In this document: piece by piece, positions 57,817-64,000 of the stretch
Layout of the letters: each line of letters starts with the position of its first letter
Numbering within the stretch: the stretch's first letter is position 1
Program-made: the position numbers and the translations under genes
Source of the DNA: Eustoma russellianum
Lineage: Eukaryota > Streptophyta > Magnoliopsida > Gentianales > Gentianaceae
Length of the DNA: 64,000 bases
Direction of reading: 5' to 3'
NCBI GenBank assembly: GCA_036186865.1
Contig: AP025055.1
Span: forward strand, 26,705,940 to 26,769,939
The notes under the pieces: model-generated
Seen by the model: only the letters and a program-made list of their open reading frames with translations
Databases searched by the model: none
What the model was told of the DNA's origin: nothing

Positions 57817-58241
57817 GCTAATGTTACTAGTCTACATATAGACTATTATTGTATTATGTATCCTGTTTTTGCGTTGAGTTGCGGAAGAGTTGTATGTATA
57901 TGATGGTCTCTTCTCACATCCATTCAGCAGGGGTGATGAGGATTTGGAGGCTGATTTATGTATGTTTTTCATTTTTCTTCCTCTTATAAGCAAAGCGAGG
58001 AGATTAATAAATGCGTAGATTTTGATCCTTAATAGATTTCCGTCCTTTTGATTGGGCAGCTGAATGATTATGCTAGCCTCATGATATCAAACGAAAGAAT
58101 GCTTTTTATGCATATGATATAACAGTTAGATGACCTAGGAGAATGGTTCTACATTGTGGAAACTGGGAACGGTCCTTCTTAGATGCATGGTCAAATTAAT
58201 ACATAAACAACAGCTTCAGCCTACTCTTCAAATTCCCCCCG

Positions 58242-59682
58242 TGTTAAAACTAAGTTTAAGCTTTGATGATTTGCACAAGTTTGTACTTCGAACGATGGAT
58301 TAAGCGCCTTATGTGATGTGGTTGGAAGTCAGTATACTTCGAACGCTTACATTGGGTGCTTCATGTGTCTTGGTGGAATCCAGTACACCTCGAACGCCTA
58401 CTTTAGGCGCTTCATGTGAAGTGTCTTCATGGGCGTACACTTCGAACGCCTACATTAGGCGCTTCATGTGAAGTGTATGGAAGCCCGAACACTTCGAACG
58501 CCTATATTAGACGCTTCATATGTACTACCAAGTCAAAAGTACTTTTTCCCCCAGAATGGGCACGTACACCAAGTACTTTCTCAGAAATGTCAGAATCAGT
58601 TCGAACAAGCATGAAGGCTAACATTAGGTGCTTCATGCGACTTCGAACGCCTTTAGCTGCCCGCATAAGGCGCTTTATGTGACTTCGAACGCCTGTTCTT
58701 TTTCACATTTAGCGCTCCATGTCACTTCGAACGCCTGTTCATTAAACACATTAGGCGTTTCATGTGACCAACGTTACAAAGGTCTTTTGCTTCACTTTCT
58801 AACATCAGTTGACTCTTTGTACCCTCCTCTTTTAGTGTTTCACAGGTCCTCCCTCAAACCTGAAGATGTCAGGTTTCCCCTTTTGGCTTTCTTTATTGAA
58901 ATCCCTCCAAAAGTGTTGCTACATGCCAAAGGGAGATCTTCAATGATGAGGACATACCAACACAAGATGCCAAAACCCATTATTGGCTCTGCAAGGGTTT
59001 TCAAACGGGAAGAAATCTGAACAAGTGATAAAAGAAGGGTTTTCTTCTCTTCTTCTCCAACTTCTACAATTCATGCTCTCAAGTTTTCTCTCAAAGCTCA
59101 AGCTCTCAAGATAGTTGTAAACTTTGTACATTTTTACTTTATTGTTGAGAGTGATTATTGTAAGAAGAAGAAGAGTCTTCTTCTTGGTGAGTAAAGATTG
59201 TGAGAAGCTGTGTAGATTGTTGGTTAAGAAGCAAGGGTGCTTCTTGTTTGAGTTTTCTAGACTTTGAAGGATTAGTTGATAGTGTTGTGGTGCACTATTC
59301 TCCCTACAAGATTTCTTTGAGGGCAAAGAAGATCTTTGGAGGCTAGACTTCAAAGGGTTAGATTCTCGGTTGTGGTCTAGGCGTGTTGCCTAGTTTTCCA
59401 ATTTGTTGGATTTTGTTTTTGATTGTTGTTTCCCCCATAGAAATAACAATCCACTTTTCAAAATCCTTCTTGTGAAAAATCAAGAAGGTAGAGGAGTAGA
59501 GTCATTCGACTTGAACCTCTACACATCCTTGTGTTCTTTACTTTCTTGCAAGTCTTTATTCTTTCTAAAGAACACTTCCAAGTATTGGTTGCACTCTAAA
59601 ACGAAAAATATCCAGAAAATGTCCATACTTGGTGAACACACTATTCAACCCCCCCTTCTAGTGTGTTCTAAGGGACCTAACA
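58242..59682 (+). repeat. 5' LTR of element G
   Basis: TGTTAAAACTAAG...GGGACCTAACA, 1441 bp. The first 500 bp hold about nine copies of a CTTCGAACGCC/GGCGCTTCATGTGA repeat (58285-58770). The right part contains poly-pyrimidine and TTCTT runs. Confidence 0.82.
58285..58770 (+). repeat. Palindromic minisatellite in LTR of G
   Basis: Repeats of CTTCGAACGCCTACATTAG and then GCGCTTCATGTGA, spaced roughly 32-60 bp. Each unit holds the inverted pair CGCCTA/TAGGCG. The partial LTR at 56134-56517 has one unit fewer. Confidence 0.75.
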
Positions 59683-59684
59683 AT

Positions 59685-59697
59685 TGGTATCAGAGCC
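59685..59697 (+). other. Primer-binding site of element G
   Basis: TGGTATCAGAGCC, two bases after the LTR end CCTAACA. Full match to the initiator tRNA-Met complement. Confidence 0.87.
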
Positions 59698-59743
59698 TAA
59701 TCTTGTTCATTTGAGTTCAAATACAAGATTTGATCATTAGAGT

Positions 59744-60163
59744 ATGGATTCCTTTGTTTTTGATGATGCTAGTTCCCCAAGTTGTGATGCCTCAAGAAGA
59801 AGGAGGCAAGAGACACTTCTCCATTCTATTTCAAGTGTCCATGTCAAAGTTCCTATGTTTGATCCTCTCAACTACCCACTATGGAAATCAAACATGGAAA
59901 CATATCTTCGTTCATGTGGGTACCGAATATGGAGAGAGGTTTCAAAAGGTTCCATCATCCCTGTTGATATTGATGATCCTACTCCTGAAGAGGAGTTACA
60001 GTTTGCCATAAATAGCAAAGCTCTTGCTATTTTGAATAGCTCTCTTACTCCAAATGAGAGAGCTCAGATTCAAGGAGTCCAATCCGTTCATGAGGCTTGG
60101 ACAAAGCTTGAGATGATCCACGAAGGAACATCTCAAGTAAGAAAGGCAAAGAGGAGACATTGA
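59744..60163 (+). pseudogene. G Gag N-terminal piece
   Basis: MDSFVFDDASSPSCDASRR, then VPMFDPLNYPLWKSNMETYL and EAWTKLEMIHEGTSQV. Genuine to about residue 132. A one-base change near 60137 shifts the frame; the downstream piece resumes with ETLIKQFYNF. Confidence 0.82.
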
Positions 60164-60723
60164 TTAAACAATTCTACAACTTCACTGTCCCCAAAGGTGA
60201 AAAGATCGAAGAGTCCATCCAAAGATTCACCAAACTTATCAACCTTCTCACTGCGGTTGGCAAGAAAATAGAACAAGAGGATCTCAACCATTGCTTCCTA
60301 AACAGCTTAGGAAGAGAATGGAACGCGAAAGTGACGGCCATTGAGGAGTCCAAGGATTTGGAGACAATCACCTTGGATGAGCTATATGGGAATCTCATCA
60401 CTTATGATATTCATCTTGATGCGCAAGAAAAGAACGACCCCATTCGCCACTCTACAAAAGCTCTTGCTTGCAAGTCAGAGGACTCGAATGATGAAGTCGG
60501 ACTTCTTGTTAGAAGATTCCGACGTTTTGCGAGAAAGAATGAGGATGAAGTGAAAAGATTCATCAAAGATAAATTCTCCAATGACAAGGTGAAGGACCAA
60601 GACAACAAATGCTATAAATGTGGGAAGTTTGGTCACTTCATGAAGGATTGTCGAGTGAAGGAGCCGCAACTCAAGGACAAGAAGGCCATCTACCAAAGAA
60701 GAAGGCCTTGCAAGCGGAAGTAG
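60160..60723 (+). pseudogene. G Gag central piece with first zinc knuckle
   Basis: KGEKIEESIQRFTKLINLL and FLNSLGREWNAKVTAIEESK are the second half of the Gag core. The zinc knuckle CYKCGKFGHFMKDC lies at 60610-60651. Frame is lost near 60690, after KKAIYQ, and the sequence continues in the next piece. Confidence 0.83.
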
Positions 60724-61615
60724 CCCATTGGGAGAGCATTCTTTCCGTGTCCGAGAGCGACAATGGCGACCATGATGATCTTGCACTCACGGGTGTGGTT
60801 CAAGATGATCTAGACAAGGAGTTCTTTGCACTCATGGCCATCGACGATGATATGGAGGTATGCAATATTTCATCTCACTATAGATTAATTGGTGAAAGGC
60901 ATGATTTAGTGCAAGAGAATGACCTCTTAGACTTGAAATATAAACGTGTCAAGAAGGAATTTAGAGCATGCTTAAATGAATATAATGGCACGTTAGAAGA
61001 TCACATTGCATTACAACTTGAGCATGACATATTTTTGACCATGCATGTGATTGCACTAGAAGAGAAACATGATTTGATGAAATCATGTGCTCAAGCCCTT
61101 GATGAGAAGAAAAATGATTCAAGGATAAGTGCTACAAAGGCAGAGGTTAAGGATGCATCTAGCCCAATCATGAAATCTAAAAGCAAGCCTAGTGCTATGT
61201 ATGTATCTAAGAAGGGAAAACCAAAGGAACAAGCACATGTTGTCAAGGAGTCTAAAACCTCCTTGAAGAAACAACGGCACATGCCTAAAGCAAAGGCAAA
61301 TGCACCAAAGGTATCACAACCTTTGGTCCATGTCGTGAAACAAAAACCTTCTTTGATTCCAAAGAAGATTGTTCCTAAAAAGGAATCACGAAATGTGCCT
61401 ACGCACAAGCATGCACAATCTCACAAACATACTCCTGCATGTTTTTATTGTAATAGGAAAGGTCATGTAGAAAGAGTATGTAGGGCTAAAAATAACAAGA
61501 GTCTTGTGTGGGTGCCGAAAGGCGAAATGAAGGTAATTAACCTTCAAGGACCCAAAACAAAAAGGGTACCAACTTCATATGGTTCATTTGTAGGCCCTAG
61601 CACTCAATGGAGAAA
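60690..61615 (+). pseudogene. G Gag C-terminal extension with second zinc knuckle
   Basis: In frame from about KKALQAEVAHWES: an acidic and coiled-coil-like region (DLVQENDLLDLKYKRVKKE), a very basic segment (KPKEQAHVVKESKTSLKKQ) and a second CCHC, CFYCNRKGHVERVC (61440-61481), before the WVPKGE motif. A long Gag with a basic extension fits SIRE-like elements. Frame changes again near 61612, before protease. Confidence 0.8.
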
Positions 61616-62058
61616 GCGAAGACAAGAAGGTCAAATGGGTCGTGGACAGTGGGTGTTCCAACCATATGACGGGAGACAAACGTCTCTTCCATAGACTCAC
61701 TATGCAAGATGGAGGAGTTGTCCACTTTGGAGGTAGCAAAGGCCAAATCAAAGGACATGGTATTGTGGGTAATGATTCCTTCTCTCTTAGTGATGTCTTA
61801 TATGTTGTAGGTCTTAAGTTTAACTTGATAAGTGTCAGTCAACTATGTGATGCTAATTATGAGGTAACGTTTTTGAAAACACAGTGTGTTGTGAAAAAGA
61901 GTAATGATATCTTATTTGAGGCTTTACGTTTCAAAAATATTTACAAACTTAGTATCAATGATTTGGTTTCTCAAAATGTATCTTGCTTGGTTTCTAAGAA
62001 TGATTTAACGCAACTATGGCATAGACGTCTCGGACATGTATTTTTCAAAACATTTTAA
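61616..62058 (+). pseudogene. G protease and integrase zinc region
   Basis: KVKWVVDSGCSNHMTGDKRLF contains the D-S-G active site. LSDVLYVVGLKFNLISVSQL closes the protease. LTQLWHRRLGHV begins the integrase HHCC. A TAA at 62056-62058 interrupts the frame without a shift. Confidence 0.83.
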
Positions 62059-62301
62059 TTTATTTGCGAAAATAATAAAGTCCGAGACCTTCCAAAAATG
62101 AGTTTCGAAAACCATGACTTATGTGACACTTGTCAAAAGGCGAAGCTTGTGAAAACAAGCTTCAAACCCAAGACAAATATATCCACCTCCAAACCCCTAC
62201 AATTGCTTCACATGGATTTGTATGGGGATGTTGGAACAAAAAGTTTGGGTGGTAAACATTATACCTTCGTGGTAGTAGATGACTATACTCGTTATACATA
62301 G
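62059..62301 (+). pseudogene. G integrase N-terminal piece
   Basis: Same frame: NHDLCDTCQKAKLVKTSF completes HHCC, and LLHMDLYGDVGTKSLGGKHY holds the first catalytic Asp. DDYTRYT is followed by TAG (62299-62301), where Trp is expected (TGG to TAG). Confidence 0.83.
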
Positions 62302-63861
62302 GTGATGTTTCTAGCTAAGAAAAGTGGTGCATGTAGTGAGTTTATGAATCTAAGTAGACGATTGGAAAATCACGTGGGTGACACCATTAAGACCATCCGT
62401 AGTGATTGTGGTGGCGAGTTTGATGGTGATTTCGAAAGGTTTTGTGTATCCAAAGGATACTCGCATGACCTTTCAGCACCTAGAACTCCACAACAAAATG
62501 GTGTGGCCGAACGAAAGAATAGAACTCTACAAGAAATGTGTAGAGCAATGTTGAATGAGTTCGGTTTGCCCAAATATTTTTGGGCCGAAGCGGTAAATGC
62601 CGCTTGCCATGTGATCAATCGTGTATATTTGAGACCATACCTAAATGTGACACCTTATCAGCTTTGGAATGGAAAAGTTCCCAACATTGGGTATTTCAAA
62701 GTTTTTGGTTGCAAGTGTTTCATACTTAATACCAAAGATACTTTGGACAAACTTGACATCAAAGCGGATGAAGGTATCTTTTTAGGTTATGCCTCAAATA
62801 GTAAGGCATTTCGTGTTTTCAACAAAAGGAGTCAAAAAGTAGAAGAATCAATCCATGTTAAGTTTAATGAGTCACTTAGTGACGAACCTAAACTTAATGA
62901 GGATTGTGGAGAAAATGAAGATGTGACTCCTCAAGAAGAAATTCTTGAGGATATTGCTATGGTTGTTCATCAACAAGAAATTGTTGATGACCCACCAAAT
63001 GGAAACATCTTCATTAACTTGAGAGTAGAACCTATTGAAGGTACTCCTCCACCTTGTGTGCATCAACTTAGTGAGTCAAATAGAAATATTTCTCATACTC
63101 ATGTTGATATACAAAATTTAGAAAATGCATCACATATTCTGGAAAGTGAGATTTATGTGAATGATGAAGGTTCATCTCTTCTAGAACATGATCTTGAGGA
63201 AGTTGGAGGAGATGTCTCCAATCTTCCTAGATCATTTAAGCACAAAAGTTCTCACCCACACAAGTTGGTCATAGGTGATTTAAATAGGGGTATCACCACA
63301 CGAAGGCAATATAGAGAGAATGCATTTGTCTCTCTTATAGAGCCTAAAAATGTTAAAGATGCACTTTTTGATGAAAATTGGATCTTGGCTATGCAAGAAG
63401 AATTAAACCAATTTGAAATAAGTGATGTTTGGGAGTTGGTTCCCAAACCCCATGATCATTCTATTATTGGTACGAAATGGGTTTTTCATAACAAGATGGA
63501 TGATCAAGGTAATGTCACTAGAAACAAGGCTAGGTTAGTTGCTCAAGGATACCGTCAAGAAGAAGGTATCGATTTTGATGAGACATTTGCACCCGTAGCA
63601 CGGCTTGAGGCTATTAGGATGTTGTTAGCATATGCTTGTTATAGGAATTTTAAACTTTACCAAATGGATGTTAAATCCGCCTTCTTGAATGGTGTTATTC
63701 AAGAAGTGTATGTTGCACAACCTCCCGGGTTTGAATGTCATGATTCACCACATCATGTCTTCAAACTTAAAAAGGCTCTTTATGGCCTCAAACAAGCTCC
63801 AAGATCTTGGTACGAGAGGTTAAGTACTTTTCTTCTTAATAATGGTTTTTTCAAGAGGTAA
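62302..63861 (+). pseudogene. G integrase core and reverse transcriptase
   Basis: 519 residues: TIRSDCGGEFDG and NGVAERKNRTLQEM give the second Asp and the Glu. VFGCKCFILNTKD is the usual tail, then an acidic linker. RT has IIGTKWVFHNKMDDQGNVTRNKARLVAQGY, EGIDFDETFAPVARLEA, MDVKSAFLNG and ALYGLKQAPRSWY. An extra T in the T run near 63847 shifts the frame at NNGF. Confidence 0.87.
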
Positions 63862-64000
63862 AGTTGACACTACTTTATTCATAAAAGAACAAGGTAGAAA
63901 TCAATTAATTGTTCAAGTATATGTTGATGATATTATTTTTGGTGCTACTAACAACTGTCTTTGTGAGCAATTTGCTAGTCTTATGCAAGGTGAGTTCGAG
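63850..64000 (+). pseudogene. G reverse transcriptase, last part in window
   Basis: After the frameshift the sequence reads SRGKVDTTLFIKEQGRN and QVYVDDIIFGATN, with YVDD at 63920-63931. It runs off the window in the RT thumb region. Confidence 0.82.

Larger units (their letters stand above)
56523..58722. repeat. Tandem duplication, copy 2
   Basis: Second copy of 54363-56517. It contains LTR F2, small-gene copy 3 and the first part of the complete LTR of G. By eye about 15 substitutions separate the two F LTRs over 829 bp. Confidence 0.85.
58242..64000 (+). mobile_element. Ty1/copia element G (SIRE-like), open at window end
   Basis: 5' LTR 58242-59682, primer-binding site at 59685, Gag with two zinc knuckles, protease, integrase and RT up to YVDDIIFG. 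The long LTR, a Gag with the EMIHEGTSQV motif and a second CCHC, and the integrase LHMDLYGDVGTKSLGGK suggest the SIRE/Maximus lineage (inference). Four frameshifts and two stops are seen. RNase H, any envelope-like ORF and the 3' LTR lie beyond the window. Confidence 0.85.

Noticed and set aside
58416..59353. Open frames within the LTR of G
   Set aside because: Repeat-derived frames over the minisatellite and pyrimidine-rich part of the LTR; no protein features.

Overview
The window looks like plant nuclear DNA (probably a dicot) from a retrotransposon-dense region. It is AT-rich. Nearly all recognisable coding sequence is broken gag-pol of Ty1/copia elements whose primer-binding sites match the plant initiator tRNA-Met (TGGTATCAGAG). 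There is also a LINE 3' end, an Au-like SINE tail and the 3' end of a Ty3/gypsy element. No conserved host gene could be named. The only non-transposon gene candidate is a short-ORF family of three copies with a shared promoter. All calls come from reading the sequence; lineage names (Angela, SIRE, Tat) are inferences from motif style.

Layout. 1-676: flank with a SINE tail and the start of a LINE fragment. 677-23236: a tandem array on the minus strand of one copia family, ordered LTR-internal-LTR-internal-LTR-internal-LTR (units A1, A2, A3), flanked once by the 5-bp duplication GGCTT. 23237-23376: more of the same LINE. 23377-37732: copia element C (plus strand, target duplication AAGCA/AGGCA), split by a complete copia element B (26430-35017, plus strand, exact duplication ACCAG). 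B belongs to the same family as the array but points the other way. 37738-37950: end of the LINE. 38480-39230: first copy of the small gene. 39295-45207: copia element D (minus). 45720-46910: decayed copia fragment H (plus). 49440-53354: copia element E (plus), truncated inside reverse transcriptase. 53355-55319: 3' end of a Tat-like gypsy element F, with an antisense extra ORF and a plus-strand 3' LTR. 54363-58722: a tandem duplication of about 2.16 kb that carries the 3' part of F, the small gene and the first part of the LTR of element G. 58242-64000: element G, a SIRE-like copia element running off the window end.

History. A LINE was hit twice, by the A array and by C, and C was later hit by B. 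The small-gene locus exists in one copy at 38.5 kb and two at 55-58 kb. In the latter, F sits about 30 bp upstream of the TATA box and G lies downstream; the whole block was then duplicated with breakpoints inside F and G. The main points of interest are the shared-LTR array whose units carry different internal haplotypes, the triple palindrome ahead of the LTR TATA box, the GC-rich hairpin island in the leader, and the small-gene family.
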